NCBI GenBank assembly: GCA_937135955.1
Contig: CAKZOB010000041.1
Location: forward strand, 62,001-126,000
Length of the DNA stretch: 64,000 bases
Source of the DNA: an uncultured Anaerolineales bacterium
Lineage (GTDB): Bacteria > Chloroflexota > Anaerolineae > Aggregatilineales > Aggregatilineaceae
Direction: 5' to 3'
Each line of letters begins with the position of its first letter. The stretch's first letter is position 1. The position numbers were made by a program, and so were the translations under genes. The notes under the pieces were generated by a model that worked only from the letters and a program-made list of their open reading frames with translations, was not told the DNA's origin and did not search any database. Shown in pieces: positions 1-9,574 of this stretch.

Positions 1-2
1 AC

Positions 3-893
3 GTGCTGCGCGAGATCATCCCGCTGCGCAGTCTATTACCTCCGCTGGGCCAGGGGCCGGAGCGCGTGCAGACCATCCTGGGCGTGGAAGACCTCAACCT
101 GGAACCCGCCCTGCTCGACCTGCAACAGCGCGGCCCTCATTTCATCGTCATCGGCCCGCCACTGTGTGGTAAGACCACTGCGCTGCGCTCGTGGGTGATG
201 GCCCTGGCTCATAGCTACCCGCCAGAGCGCGTGGCGATGGTGCTGATTGACTTTCAGCAGCGCTTCTTCAAGTATGGTGGCAAGCACACCCTGGGCGATC
301 TGCCGCATGTGTTGGCGACAGTATCGGAAAAAGAGGGCATGGCGCAGGTGCTCAAAAACCTGCAATACGAGTACAGCGCCCGCCCGCCCGACCTGCCCAG
401 GCCGGAGATTTTCGTCATCGCCGACAACTACGACGACTTCACCAACGTGCTTGGCCCGGCCACCCGCGCCACCGAATACCGCGACCTGGCCGAACTCGCT
501 CGCAAGTATGGGCCGGAGGGGTTGCACGTCGTGCTGTGCGGCTCGCTGAGCATCATGCGCTCGATGGACGATCTGGTCAAACAGGTCGTCGCGCCGCGCT
601 ATGGCCTGGGGCTGGATTCGTCCGACGCGCCCAGTGCGTTGGGCGGGCGCGTGCGCGGCGGCGGAGACGAGTTCCCGCCAGGGCGCGGCTATGTGGTCAA
701 GGCCGGGCGGCTCTCGCTGATCCAGACGGCCATCCCGCACGACGAAAGCGATCTGGAAGGGTCGCTGGATCGCTGGGTGGCCGAGATCGCCAGTCACTAC
801 CCGCAGCGCGCCCGTTGGTATATCGAGATCAACCCGCCGCCCGAACCAGAACCGGCTGAAGCCGCCGAGAAGACCGGCGCGCCGGCGAAGTGA
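3..893 (+). CDS. FtsK/SpoIIIE-type ATPase, C-terminal part (EccC-like), 5' truncated by window edge
   Basis: The visible 296 residues form a P-loop ATPase domain of the FtsK/EccC kind, the motor that drives substrates through type VII secretion-like systems at the membrane. A Walker A motif GPPLCGKTT lies at about residues 51-59 of the visible part. A Walker B-like stretch (FVIADNYDDF) lies near residue 137. The tail is Pro/Glu/Ala-rich. The reading frame is open to the window edge, so the GTG at position 3 is probably not the real start and the protein should continue upstream with further ATPase modules. The next gene encodes a ubiquitin-like plus FHA protein, which supports a type VII secretion context. 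The family is fairly certain; the substrate is unknown. Confidence 0.75.
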   Translation: MLREIIPLRSLLPPLGQGPERVQTILGVEDLNLEPALLDLQQRGPHFIVIGPPLCGKTTALRSWVMALAHSYPPERVAMVLIDFQQRFFKYGGKHTLGDLPHVLATVSEKEGMAQVLKNLQYEYSARPPDLPRPEIFVIADNYDDFTNVLGPATRATEYRDLAELARKYGPEGLHVVLCGSLSIMRSMDDLVKQVVAPRYGLGLDSSDAPSALGGRVRGGGDEFPPGRGYVVKAGRLSLIQTAIPHDESDLEGSLDRWVAEIASHYPQRARWYIEINPPPEPEPAEAAEKTGAPAK

Positions 894-990
894 GGGGTCT
901 TGAGCGAAGGACATCTGGCAGAGCAACTCTCGCAGTGCGGCTATAACTCATGACTCATAGCTCGTCACTCACAACGCTACAGAGGAAGCC

Positions 991-1638
991 ATGGATCGCG
1001 TCATCCTGACCATCACCTCCGAGCTATTCGACGAAGCGGATCGCCGCCAGGAAGTGTCGGTGCGCGCCAACCTGACCGTGCGCGCGCTCATCGAGGAGAT
1101 TCGGCGCGAGTTCAACCTGCTAGACGCCGGCTATCGCCTGACCCTGGCCGGGCAGCGCGAGCCGCTCCCACTCGACCGTACCATGGAGCAGCTCGGTTTG
1201 CAGACAGGTGCAGAACTGGTCTTCGCCCGCGACCGACATCGCCTGGATCAACGGGTGATCGCCCGCGGCGGTCAGTACTTCGAGCCGGTCAGTCAGCCGG
1301 GGCGCGCCTTCCTGCGCGAGGCAGCCTCCGGGCAGGTGTTCACCATTGACTGGCAACCGGCAATCATCGGGCGGCCCGATGCGGCCAACCCCATCACTGC
1401 CCAGGCGCTGGCGGTAGATGTCAGCACCCTGGCCGAGGGGCGCACTGTCTCGCGCCGTCACGCGCAGATCACCGAGCGGGGCGGGACGTACTACCTGGAA
1501 GCGCTCAACGAGCGCAACCCCACTCTGCTCAACGGGCAGCCGCTGACGTTGGGCGAACGGCGCGCGCTCTCGCCCGGCGACAGGATTCGCGTGGGGCTGG
1601 TGGAGCTGGAGTTTGGGATGCAGGGCCTGTCGTCCTGA
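991..1638 (+). CDS. Ubiquitin-like (EsaB/YukD-type) plus FHA domain protein
   Basis: This 215-residue protein has two visible modules. Residues 1-80 resemble the YukD/EsaB ubiquitin-like fold found in type VII secretion loci. Residues about 125-210 form an FHA phosphothreonine-binding domain, with GRP, then VSRRHAQI, then NPTLLNG and GDRIRVG. FHA domains dock phosphorylated partners, so this is probably a regulatory or assembly factor for the ATPase encoded just upstream. The ATG follows GAGGAAG at good spacing. The 97-bp gap before it holds no other gene. The fusion of the two modules in one chain is the unusual point. The domain calls are from sequence; the secretion role is inferred from the neighbour. 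Confidence 0.75.
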   Translation: MDRVILTITSELFDEADRRQEVSVRANLTVRALIEEIRREFNLLDAGYRLTLAGQREPLPLDRTMEQLGLQTGAELVFARDRHRLDQRVIARGGQYFEPVSQPGRAFLREAASGQVFTIDWQPAIIGRPDAANPITAQALAVDVSTLAEGRTVSRRHAQITERGGTYYLEALNERNPTLLNGQPLTLGERRALSPGDRIRVGLVELEFGMQGLSS

Positions 1639-1655
1639 GGCGCGCCCGCGCCGAA

Positions 1656-2450
1656 TCATTCTTCGGGCAGACCCTCCAGGGGGACGCGGCGCAATCCAGC
1701 AAGCTGAAGCAGCATATACCACACAAAGAGCGGATTGTAGATCAGATAGCGTCGCCACAGGCGGCGCGGTTCTGTTTTCAGGCGGAACAGCCATTCCAAA
1801 GCGCGCCGCTGCATCCAGCGCGGAGCCTGGGGAATGCGCCCCGTGTGGAAGTCAAACGCCGCCCCCACGCCGATCAGCACCGGCGCGTTGAGTTGGGCGC
1901 GATGCTCTGCCATCCACACCGTCTGCTTGGGGCAGCCCAGCGCCACCCACACTACATCCGGCTCGGCGGCGTTGATCTGCGCGACGATAGCCTCATCTTC
2001 CGCAGAGGTCAGCGGGCGGAAGGGCGGCGAATATGTTCCGGAGACGATCAGGCCGGGGAAACGCGCCGTCAACACCGCCGCGAGCTGTTCTGGCACGCCC
2101 TTCGCCCCGCCATAATAGAAGCTGCGGTAGCCGCGCCGGGCCATCATAGCGCTGACGGCCAGCATCAGGTCTGGGCCATAGACGCGATCCACGTGCGGGT
2201 GCCCCAACCAGCGGCTCAGGAAAACCAGCGGCATCCCATCCGGCGTGACCATGCCCGCTGCGTTGGTCATGCGGCGCAGGGCGGGGTCGCGGTGCGCGTG
2301 CATGATGTCGTTCACACAGGCGACTACCACATACTCGCGCGCGCGGTCGGCGATCCAACGCTCGATCTGCGCTACCGCCTGATCCAGGTTGATCGCGCTG
2401 ACTCCCACGCCCAGGATGTTGGTGCGCGGAAAAGGTGCAGGGGCCGACAT
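1656..2450 (-). CDS. WecG/TagA/CpsF family glycosyltransferase
   Basis: This 264-residue enzyme of the WecG/TagA (GT26) family transfers a sugar, typically N-acetylmannosamine(uronate), to an undecaprenyl-diphosphate-linked sugar on the cytoplasmic face. Family signatures are visible: TPDGMPLVFLSRWLG with the conserved Asp near residue 93, and LGCPKQTVWMAEHRAQL near residue 192. Length is normal for the family. It lies 19 bp downstream of the initiating sugar-phosphate transferase and probably shares its transcript, so it likely adds the second sugar of an exopolysaccharide or cell-wall glycopolymer. The sugar specificity cannot be read from sequence. Its 3' end faces the end of the FHA gene only 17 bp away, with no obvious terminator. 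Confidence 0.85.
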   Translation of the reverse strand: MSAPAPFPRTNILGVGVSAINLDQAVAQIERWIADRAREYVVVACVNDIMHAHRDPALRRMTNAAGMVTPDGMPLVFLSRWLGHPHVDRVYGPDLMLAVSAMMARRGYRSFYYGGAKGVPEQLAAVLTARFPGLIVSGTYSPPFRPLTSAEDEAIVAQINAAEPDVVWVALGCPKQTVWMAEHRAQLNAPVLIGVGAAFDFHTGRIPQAPRWMQRRALEWLFRLKTEPRRLWRRYLIYNPLFVWYMLLQLAGLRRVPLEGLPEE

Positions 2451-2469
2451 AGGCTGTCTCCGCCGGAGT

Positions 2470-3876
2470 TCAGAAAGCGCCGCGCCGCAGCAACACCGCC
2501 TGAACCGTCTTCCACAGGATTTTCAGATCGAGCCAGACCGAATAGTTGCGAATATAGTACAGATCATCTTCAGTATGCAGATGCATGGGCCGGTCGGCAC
2601 GACCGTTGATCTGCCACCAGCCAGTGAGGCCCTGCGGCACTTCGAAGCGCTTGCGTTGCCAGGCTTCGTACTTCTCCACCAGCCAGGGCATCTCCGGGCG
2701 CGGCCCCACCAGCGACATCTCGCCGCGCAGGATGTTGAACAACTGCGGCAGTTCGTCCAGGCTGGTACGGCGCAGCCAGCGCCCCACCCGCGTGACGCGC
2801 GGATCGTCGGCGCGTTTGTGCAAGATGCGACCCTCTTCGTCAAGCTGATTCACCGCTTCCTGCAACGCTTCTGCCCCCACAACCATCGTGCGGAACTTGA
2901 GCATGGTGAACAGCCGCCCGCCCTCGCCTACGCGCGTCTGCCGGAATAGCACTGGCCCCGGGCTGTCGCGCTTGATCGCCAGCGCGATCAGCCCCATCAA
3001 CGGCAGCGCAGGGATCAGCAGCAGAGTTGTCAACACTACGTCGAATGCCCGCTTGACTACGCGCTGAAACGGATCAAGCACCGGTTCTTTGAGGCTGAGC
3101 AGGGGTATGCCCCCGAAGTTCTCCATGCTCAGCCGCAGAAAGGCCATGTCGAAGTAGTCTGGAATGAGGCGAATGTTAACCGGCAGCGACTGCAACTGCC
3201 GCACGAATTGCAGCAGACCGTCGGCCCCGTTGCGCGGCAGAGCGATCACCACCTCGGCGATGTTGCGGTCTTTTACCAAAGCGGGCACATCGGCCAGGGT
3301 GCCCAGGATGGGCAGATCGGCGGCGGAGGAATTATTGGCGTGATCGGCCACAAAACCGGCGAGCGCCAGCCCCGACCACTCCTGCTCGTCAATGGCGCGG
3401 GCGATGTCGCGGGCGATGCTGCCGGTGCCGACGATCAGCACCTGGCGTTGCCAGCTGGCATAGCCCCACCGCCGCAACATCTGCCACACAGTCAGGCGGT
3501 GCACGATCATCAGTGCTAGGCAGAAGAACAGGAAGTAAATGTATTGCAGGCGCGAGACATCGCGAAAGCTGAAATAGAGCACCCCCGCCAGGATCAACCA
3601 GGCGAAAACGGTCGCGCCGAGCGCTTTGAGCAATTCCAGGCCGGGCTGAGTGAGCAGGCGCGGGTGATATACATCCAGCGCAACGAACACCACCAGCCAG
3701 ACGATCAGGCCGAGCACGTACACCGGCCAGGGAATAGTCCACACCGAGGGAGGAGCGGCCTTGCCGAAGGGCAGCGTCATGCGGGCACCTGTGGCCAGCA
3801 GCAACGCCACCACCATCAGAGCCAGGTCTGAACAGAGCAGGAACAATACCAGGCGCAGGCTGAACTGGCGCGTCAT
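2470..3876 (-). CDS. Polyprenyl-phosphate hexose-1-phosphate transferase (WbaP/WcaJ type)
   Basis: This 468-residue integral membrane enzyme starts exopolysaccharide repeat-unit synthesis by loading a sugar phosphate onto undecaprenyl phosphate. The N-terminal third has about four hydrophobic segments. The middle is a Rossmann-like CoA-binding fold ([17 protein letters not shown]). The C-terminal bacterial sugar transferase domain shows KRAFDVVLT, a membrane helix, [19 protein letters not shown] and VGPRPEMP. Both length and order match WbaP/CpsE proteins. It is followed by a WecG-type transferase and preceded by an O-antigen ligase/polymerase-like gene, so the three form one glycan module. 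Start ATG is at 3876. An extended -10 lies about 50 bp upstream. Confidence 0.9.
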   Translation of the reverse strand: MTRQFSLRLVLFLLCSDLALMVVALLLATGARMTLPFGKAAPPSVWTIPWPVYVLGLIVWLVVFVALDVYHPRLLTQPGLELLKALGATVFAWLILAGVLYFSFRDVSRLQYIYFLFFCLALMIVHRLTVWQMLRRWGYASWQRQVLIVGTGSIARDIARAIDEQEWSGLALAGFVADHANNSSAADLPILGTLADVPALVKDRNIAEVVIALPRNGADGLLQFVRQLQSLPVNIRLIPDYFDMAFLRLSMENFGGIPLLSLKEPVLDPFQRVVKRAFDVVLTTLLLIPALPLMGLIALAIKRDSPGPVLFRQTRVGEGGRLFTMLKFRTMVVGAEALQEAVNQLDEEGRILHKRADDPRVTRVGRWLRRTSLDELPQLFNILRGEMSLVGPRPEMPWLVEKYEAWQRKRFEVPQGLTGWWQINGRADRPMHLHTEDDLYYIRNYSVWLDLKILWKTVQAVLLRRGAF

Positions 3877-3921
3877 CGTCCTACGGAGGTTGCATACTCC
3901 GGTCCACGTAAACCGTTCGCC

Positions 3922-3933
3922 GCTTAGTATAGC
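3922..3933 (-). promoter_or_regulatory. Possible extended -10 promoter for the sugar transferase
   Basis: Read on the minus strand, TGC-TATACT occurs 50-60 bp before the transferase ATG. A TGn extension can replace a -35 box, and no good -35 is visible. Weak support from sequence only. Confidence 0.35.
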
Positions 3934-3966
3934 AGTTTTACGATCAACCTACTGTGCAGCTTTTGT

Positions 3967-6519
3967 TCAGGGGTCGGCGCTCGTCAGCGCCCGTTCCAGG
4001 TGCGCCTGAACATCCCAGGCATAGGGGTCTTGTTCGAGGATACGCTCGTAAATCTCGCGGGCTTCCTGCCAGTCGCCCGCCGCTTCGTGCCGCGCAGCCA
4101 GGCGCAGCCAGGACTCGTATCCCTGACGACTCATAAGGGGAGTTTGGGCCTGCGGCAACACATCCAGTTCGGCGTGCAGGGTGAAGACAGTCGTGTCGTA
4201 GGAAAAGCGGAAGTCATGCGGATAGCGCAGGGAGCGGCTCAGATAGCCGTTCACTGTGTCCGCGTCCGCGCCGCTACGCTCGGCCAGCCGCGCCAGCACG
4301 TACCAGCCCCAGCCGACCTCGTTCTCGCTGAGGAAGATAGCCGCCCGCGCTGCCTTTTCCGCCGAAAGTTCACCGTCAGCGCTGCCCTCGTGCCCCAGCA
4401 GCCACTCGGCTTTGGCGATATAGTCCGCAGCCAGCGCATTCGGGGCGCGCCAGGCCGGATCATAGCAGGCCCAGCAGGGCAAAGAGTGGGAGTCGTAGGG
4501 CCACAGCGCTGCCAGACAGGCTTTGACGCTGGAGTCAGGCGCTTCGGCGGCCTGCTGCGTACGCGCCACAAAGAGCGCAGCCTGATATTGCCCGCTATAG
4601 ACCGCAATGTCCAGCGCTATAGCCGGATCGGAAACCAGGAAGCTGGACACCGCTTCGCTCAGGAGGGCGCGCCGCTCTGGGTAAGCCGGATCCGTCCAGA
4701 AGGCCGAGGAGGCCAGCCAGGGCGAGGTCTTCAGTGCGTCCAGGTAGGCCGCCCGTGCTTCGGTCAGTTGCCCGACAGCAGTGTAGTACTGGCCGAGTTT
4801 CAGGAAATAGCCCCCATTGAGCTGATTCCAGGCAATAGCCTTCTGTTCGGCGGCAATGGCCTGCTCGAAACGGCCCGCCTGCGCATAGAGCGCCGCCAAG
4901 TTGTGCCAGCCCACATCCCAGGTGGTGCTGCCTTGCAGCGCGTCTTCGAAGGCGGCGATGGCCTGATCAAGGTAGGGCTGTGGGACGGTCATGGCCAGCT
5001 CCCCCAGAATGACCGCTTCTTGCAGGCGGTACAGATCATTCCAGGGGTCGGCAGATTGTGCAGCGCGTTCGGCTTGCAACGCTCCTGTCAGATCACCATC
5101 GGCCCGCCGGGCCAGAGCTTGTCGGTGCAGCCAGAGTCCCCGGTGCAGGGGAATGAAGACGATCTGCACCGTGACCAACAGCGCAATCACAGCCCCGACT
5201 AACCGTCTCCGTCGCTGTTGCCTGGCGGGGTGTAGCTCCGGACGCGGTCTGTCTCCAGCCACGATATATGCGCCGATGATCACCACTGGCGTGACAATCT
5301 GCGCCTGCAAGAAGGTATCTACCAGGCTGTGCGTCGCATACGCGGCCAACGCTATGGCTGCGCCTTCCAGTCGCCGTCGGCGGATGCGATCGCCGGTTTG
5401 CCAGGCTTGCCACCAGGTTCGCCGTAGCTGATCCAGCAGCCAGAGGGTGGGCACCAGCACCACCAGCCCTCCCTCGGCCAACCACTGAAACAACAGGCTG
5501 TGCGCGTGAATGAGCGGCATGTAGGAATGGGAGAATTTCCAGTGAGGATGCCACAGACGCTCTCCACTGAATAGCCGTGGCCCGGCTCCGGTGAGCGGGT
5601 CGTCGCCGACGATCTGCACCGCGCTCACCCACAGATCGAGGCGGGAGATGCTGTTGGGGTCACGGGCGCGGATCACCGTCACGAACACCAGGGCTGCGCC
5701 CACTACCGCTACTGCGATGGCCCCGGCAATGAGCAGGCGTGGGGCCAGCAACGCCCGGAAGGGGCGCGGAAACCGCTGACGCACCGACGGGCGCAGCAGC
5801 CACCCTAGCAGACTCAGCCCCAGCAACGCAGCCAATCCCATGATCGCGCCGCGCGAGCGAGTCGCCAGCACCACCCCCATCAGCGCCACGGCGAGCGCCC
5901 CCAGCCCCCAGCGTAGATCACGACGTGGCGCGGTTTGTGCGCCAGCCAGTGCCAGGGGGATGATCAGCAGGCAATACGCGCCAGTCGGATTGTTGTAGCC
6001 CAGCGGTAGCGACACTTCGTGAATGATGGGCGGCACAGTGAAACCGAACAGAGGGGGCCAGCCCTGCGCGAACTGCGGTAAGATGTCTATCCCGAAATAC
6101 CACATCACCATTTCGGCGGCAGCAAAGCCGACGAACAACGCCCCTGTCAGGAATAGCCCCTCGAAAATCCACAATTGCCAGCGCGAGCCTCGCTGCATCA
6201 GATCAACTATGAGGTAGAAAGCCAGGATCACTCCCCAGATCAGCCAAGCGTATTCCAGACTGATACGCGGGTGGCGCGAAAAGATAGCGGACAGCGTCCA
6301 AGCCGCCCCCAGCCCCAGCAATGGCCAGTCGAGCGGAGTGACGGGGAAAGCCCGCCGCTCGCGCCAGACAATCAGCAGCCAGGCGATCAGCAGGGCGGTG
6401 AAACTCACCTGATGGACGATGCGCATCAGGGCATCCTGTTCCACCACCCCGCCGAAAATCGAGGTGTAGACCACGCTCAGGATGATCAACAGGCGTAACA
6501 GGTGAGGGGGCGTTTTCAT
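3967..6519 (-). CDS. O-antigen ligase/polymerase-like membrane protein with C-terminal TPRs
   Basis: About 850 residues. The first half holds around ten to twelve hydrophobic helices in the Wzy/WaaL (O-antigen ligase) pattern, with a long loop bearing AVQIVGDDPLTGAGPRLF, the position of the family's conserved periplasmic loop. The second half is soluble and rich in TPR-like helices (for example WHNLAALYAQAGRFEQAIAA). I chose the ATG at 6519, which follows GAGGTGG and precedes a typical membrane N-terminus (MKTPPHLL); the longer frame to 6612 adds non-hydrophobic sequence. It likely polymerises or ligates glycan made by the two downstream enzymes. The membrane-plus-TPR fusion is common in Chloroflexota. 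Acceptor and glycan are unknown. Confidence 0.8.
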   Translation of the reverse strand: MKTPPHLLRLLIILSVVYTSIFGGVVEQDALMRIVHQVSFTALLIAWLLIVWRERRAFPVTPLDWPLLGLGAAWTLSAIFSRHPRISLEYAWLIWGVILAFYLIVDLMQRGSRWQLWIFEGLFLTGALFVGFAAAEMVMWYFGIDILPQFAQGWPPLFGFTVPPIIHEVSLPLGYNNPTGAYCLLIIPLALAGAQTAPRRDLRWGLGALAVALMGVVLATRSRGAIMGLAALLGLSLLGWLLRPSVRQRFPRPFRALLAPRLLIAGAIAVAVVGAALVFVTVIRARDPNSISRLDLWVSAVQIVGDDPLTGAGPRLFSGERLWHPHWKFSHSYMPLIHAHSLLFQWLAEGGLVVLVPTLWLLDQLRRTWWQAWQTGDRIRRRRLEGAAIALAAYATHSLVDTFLQAQIVTPVVIIGAYIVAGDRPRPELHPARQQRRRRLVGAVIALLVTVQIVFIPLHRGLWLHRQALARRADGDLTGALQAERAAQSADPWNDLYRLQEAVILGELAMTVPQPYLDQAIAAFEDALQGSTTWDVGWHNLAALYAQAGRFEQAIAAEQKAIAWNQLNGGYFLKLGQYYTAVGQLTEARAAYLDALKTSPWLASSAFWTDPAYPERRALLSEAVSSFLVSDPAIALDIAVYSGQYQAALFVARTQQAAEAPDSSVKACLAALWPYDSHSLPCWACYDPAWRAPNALAADYIAKAEWLLGHEGSADGELSAEKAARAAIFLSENEVGWGWYVLARLAERSGADADTVNGYLSRSLRYPHDFRFSYDTTVFTLHAELDVLPQAQTPLMSRQGYESWLRLAARHEAAGDWQEAREIYERILEQDPYAWDVQAHLERALTSADP

Positions 6520-6604
6520 AGGACGTAAAGAGACCACCTCTGGTATGGGCAACAAGGGTGTTATACACCGGCGGCCCTGCCCGCGCCAGTCTGCGGTTAT
6601 GGTT

Positions 6605-6786
6605 GGGTGCATGCAAAATGTGTCGGGCAGTTTGCTACACGGTGCTTTACCTCACTCCCAGTGTCGCTTCGCCTGGCTCGTCCCGTCAGCCATGCGTACA
6701 AAGGGGCAGCGAGGCGCGCCAGTGCCAAACGGGGATGAGGTGAACGCCCCCGTGTCAGGCGAGGTCGCTGATAACCTGGGCACGCG
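6605..6786. repeat. Dispersed MITE-like element, copy 1 (type A core)
   Basis: This is a non-coding element between two genes. The left end begins GGGTGCATGCAAAATG and the right end has GTCGCTGATAACCTGG, an imperfect inverted match to the left end. The core begins TTTACCTCACTCCC and ends GGGGATGAGGTGAAC. The same ends recur near 42930 and 56172, and the core recurs near 11057, 42680 and 56212. No transposase is encoded. The rest of the 6520-6863 gap shows nothing else. Confidence 0.6.
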
Positions 6787-6863
6787 CTCTTGTAGTTGTG
6801 GCCTTCTGCCCAACTTTGGGTTATAAGCTATTCTGAACGACTGCATAGCAGGAGAGATGCTCT

Positions 6864-8771
6864 ATGAGACGCATGGCACTTGTCGGGATCGTGATGGGAA
6901 TCTTGCTGCTTGCACCGGCGGCCATGCCCTCTGCCGCGCAGGAAACCGCCCTCGGCCCGCGCCTGATCACCGGCACCTATGCCACGACCAATCCGATCTA
7001 CCCCACTATCGGCGCACAGGTGGGCGTTGTGCTCTACGATCTGTCCGGGCAGGTCCTGCGCGATTTCGATTTTCAACCCACCGAAGATACGCAGGTCTTG
7101 GGCACGTTGCAGGGCGATATTGCCCGCGGCCAGTACACCATCGCTCTGCCCACTGTGCCCACGGGGCAACGCCTCGATTTCGACGGGGACTCTGCTTCGC
7201 CCGCTGCGGTGCAGGTCTTCGCGCCCACTGTGTTCATCGAGTTTCGCGGCGACGAGTACCTGAACCGTGGCGAGACGCCGCTCGCCCTCTCGGCCCGCCT
7301 GGAACCGCTGACCTTCGACATTATCGGCGGGTACGTCCTGGTCTGGTCGGAGGGCAAGGGCGAACTATTCCCCGCCGGCTTTGGGTCAGACGGCGCGGCT
7401 TTCACTGCCGACGATCCGCTGATGTCTCTGCCTGCCGGCTGGAGTGTCGTTTCGCTGGAAAGCGAGCCGTTCACCATCTCGCGCGAGACTCACGCCGACC
7501 TGCCGATCGTGGAGAGTTTCGGCGGTCTCAACGATTACTCGGCGATGAGCTATGTAGACGCCTGGGAAACGCTCTATCAGCGCACCGCCGTCACGTACCC
7601 CTTTACCGCGGAGAAGAAGCTGGACTGGGAGACAATCTACCGGCAGATCACGCCCGCCATTCAGCAAGCCAGCAACGACCTGGAATTCCACCTGGCCATC
7701 ACCCGCCTGGGCGAATTCATACCGGATACACACATCGGCTATGTGTCCGTGCCCATCATGCAGACGTTTCTCTTTGGCGGCGTGGGTGTGCGTCGCCTCA
7801 CCGTGACCGACGAGGGACAGGTCGTGGTGGTCGAGGTTGCACCGCGTTCGGCGGCCAGTCAGGCCGGTTTGCAGGAAGGCGACATCCTGCTAACCGTGGA
7901 CGGAATCCCCGCGCTGCAGGCCCTGGACGAGACCCCTCTGCTGCTCACCAGTGCTTCTACACCACACGGCAGGCGCTACCTGCAGGCGGCCACTCTGTTG
8001 CAGGGGCCGCTTGGCTCGCAGGTGACGCTCACCTGGCAATCGCCCGGCGGGGCCGAGCGCAGCGCCACTCTAACGCGCACAGCAGACGTTGGCGCGCTGC
8101 TGGAAGCCTTCGGCGGCGGTCTCAGCGGTGACCTGGTCGAGGCGCGGGTGCTGCCATCGGGTTTGGGCTATCTGCGCGTGCGCAGTTTCGCCGAAGAGGT
8201 CAGCCAGGCCGACGACTATTTCTCCGCCGCGCTGCAAACTCTCCTGGACGCTGGCGTGCCAGGGATCATCCTGGACGTGCGCGACAACAGCGGCGGCCTG
8301 GTGCAACTGGCCATGGACATGGTCGGTCATTTCGTGCCGGGCTATGAGCGCCTGTTCAATTTCTATTACGCCGATGGCACGGGCGATTTCGCCTACAGGG
8401 GGTTCGTCGAGACGTTGCCGGGCGAGCCGCGCTACGACGGGCCGCTGGCCGTGCTGGTCAACGAAATGACCGGCAGCGCGGGCGACATGTTCGTCTATGC
8501 GCTGCGCCGCGAGGGGCGCGCCCTGATCGTCGGGGAGACGCCAACCGGCGGGTTCGCGGGAGAGGTGGGGGATGGGCAATATCTGCTGCCCGGCGGGTTG
8601 AACCTGCAAATTCCTACCGGGCGGCCCATAGACCCTGTCAGTGGAGAAACCCTGATCGAGGGGACGGGCATTGTGCCAGACGTGCGCGTCCCGCGCACCT
8701 GGAAGAGCGTGCTCTCGCCCGAAGATGAGGTGCTGCAGGCTGCCGAAGCCGCCCTGCTTGGCAGCCAGTGA
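6864..8771 (+). CDS. Secreted S41 (C-terminal processing) family serine protease with PDZ domain
   Basis: This 635-residue protein begins with a clear signal peptide ending near residue 26 (ALA/AAQ type cleavage). A beta-rich N-terminal region is followed by a tail-specific-protease helical region (about residues 215-300), a PDZ-like domain (VVVVEVAPRSAASQAGLQEGD, about 315-400) and an S41 peptidase domain. GSAGD, with Ser at about residue 538, matches the nucleophile site, and GRALIVGETPTGG follows as in the family. Expected location is the cell surface. The gene stands alone: the flanking gene on the right is convergent. Natural substrates are unknown. Confident as S41; closeness to Tricorn-like or CtpA-like subgroups was not tested. 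Confidence 0.85.
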   Translation: MRRMALVGIVMGILLLAPAAMPSAAQETALGPRLITGTYATTNPIYPTIGAQVGVVLYDLSGQVLRDFDFQPTEDTQVLGTLQGDIARGQYTIALPTVPTGQRLDFDGDSASPAAVQVFAPTVFIEFRGDEYLNRGETPLALSARLEPLTFDIIGGYVLVWSEGKGELFPAGFGSDGAAFTADDPLMSLPAGWSVVSLESEPFTISRETHADLPIVESFGGLNDYSAMSYVDAWETLYQRTAVTYPFTAEKKLDWETIYRQITPAIQQASNDLEFHLAITRLGEFIPDTHIGYVSVPIMQTFLFGGVGVRRLTVTDEGQVVVVEVAPRSAASQAGLQEGDILLTVDGIPALQALDETPLLLTSASTPHGRRYLQAATLLQGPLGSQVTLTWQSPGGAERSATLTRTADVGALLEAFGGGLSGDLVEARVLPSGLGYLRVRSFAEEVSQADDYFSAALQTLLDAGVPGIILDVRDNSGGLVQLAMDMVGHFVPGYERLFNFYYADGTGDFAYRGFVETLPGEPRYDGPLAVLVNEMTGSAGDMFVYALRREGRALIVGETPTGGFAGEVGDGQYLLPGGLNLQIPTGRPIDPVSGETLIEGTGIVPDVRVPRTWKSVLSPEDEVLQAAEAALLGSQ

Positions 8772-8801
8772 GTACCTTCGGCTCTCAGGTCAGGGGCGCG
8801 T

Positions 8802-9041
8802 TCAGATGAAGCGCCGAGGGGATGAGACCAGGGCAGCGCGCCATATCGCGCCGTTGGTGTGTAACTCGAAGACGCGCCCGTCGTCCACCAGCACCAGCAT
8901 ATGCAGCCCATCCTCGGTGTGCCAGCGCCGCCCCCTCTCCACCACAGGCAGCGTTTCGCCGTCCCATTGCAGGCTGTGCGGCAACGGCCAGCCCTCGGCG
9001 GTGAATGTCGCTTCGACCTCGGTGACGCGAAAATCCCTCAT
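8802..9041 (-). CDS. Small conserved-looking hypothetical protein
   Basis: This 79-residue protein overlaps the end of the upstream pncC-like gene by four bases (ATGA), which supports real, coupled translation. It has a beta-rich pattern (GRRWHTEDGLHMLVLVDDGRVFELH) reminiscent of short DUF6504-like proteins, but I cannot assign a family firmly. It has no membrane segment or signal. A competing frame at 8785-9051 has a poor composition and was rejected. Confidence 0.55.
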   Translation of the reverse strand: MRDFRVTEVEATFTAEGWPLPHSLQWDGETLPVVERGRRWHTEDGLHMLVLVDDGRVFELHTNGAIWRAALVSSPRRFI

Positions 9042-9544
9042 AGTGCCCCATTCAGGTAATCCAGCAACAGGCGGAATGCTTCATCGGCGGCGGCCTGGCG
9101 ATTGCCCTGCCGGTCACTGCCGAAGACGAAGCGACGCACCCATGTGCCGTTGGCGGCGCTCAGCGCGACGTAGTGCAGCCCCACCGGTTTGGTGGGAGTT
9201 GCCCCCGTTGGCCCAGCAATGCCCGTCACGCTCAGCGCCAGATCAGTCCCCAGGCGCAGGCGCGCGCCTTCGGCCATCTGCCGGGCGACCGGCTCGCTCA
9301 CTGCACCGAAGGCGCGCAGCGTCTCGGCTTCCACGCCCAACCACTGTTCTTTGACCTCATCCGCATAGGCGACGATGCCGCCAATCAGGTAGGACGAACT
9401 GCCGGAGATGTCGGTCAACCGGGCCGCGATCAGCCCGCCCGTGCTCGATTCGGCCACGGCCAGGGTCAACCCCAACGCGCGCAGACGTGCCCCCACCTGT
9501 TCTTCCAGCAATGGTCTGCTGCTCGCGTGTCTTGCTTCAGCCAT
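9038..9544 (-). CDS. pncC: Nicotinamide-nucleotide amidohydrolase (CinA C-terminal domain, PncC type)
   Basis: This 168-residue stand-alone CinA C-terminal domain hydrolyses NMN to nicotinate mononucleotide and ammonia in NAD recycling. Family features are VAESSTGGLIAARLTDISG near residue 30, the following YLIGGIVAYADEVK, and SVTGIAGPTGATPTKPVGL near residue 117. It is the length of E. coli PncC and lacks the N-terminal molybdopterin-binding-like domain of full CinA. The gene is followed by a four-base overlap with a small ORF. It is preceded by a Gfo/Idh gene 30 bp away, so it may lie on the same transcript without sharing a pathway. Confidence 0.88.
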   Translation of the reverse strand: MAEARHASSRPLLEEQVGARLRALGLTLAVAESSTGGLIAARLTDISGSSSYLIGGIVAYADEVKEQWLGVEAETLRAFGAVSEPVARQMAEGARLRLGTDLALSVTGIAGPTGATPTKPVGLHYVALSAANGTWVRRFVFGSDRQGNRQAAADEAFRLLLDYLNGAL

Positions 9545-9574
9545 GGGTGCATCCTGTGCTGCTGATGGCGACGA

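Noticed and set aside
36-926. 296-codon minus-strand open frame at the left edge
   Set aside because: Shadow of the FtsK/EccC-like ATPase gene.
4000-5202. 400-codon plus-strand open frame
   Set aside because: Antisense of the TPR half of the O-antigen ligase-like gene.
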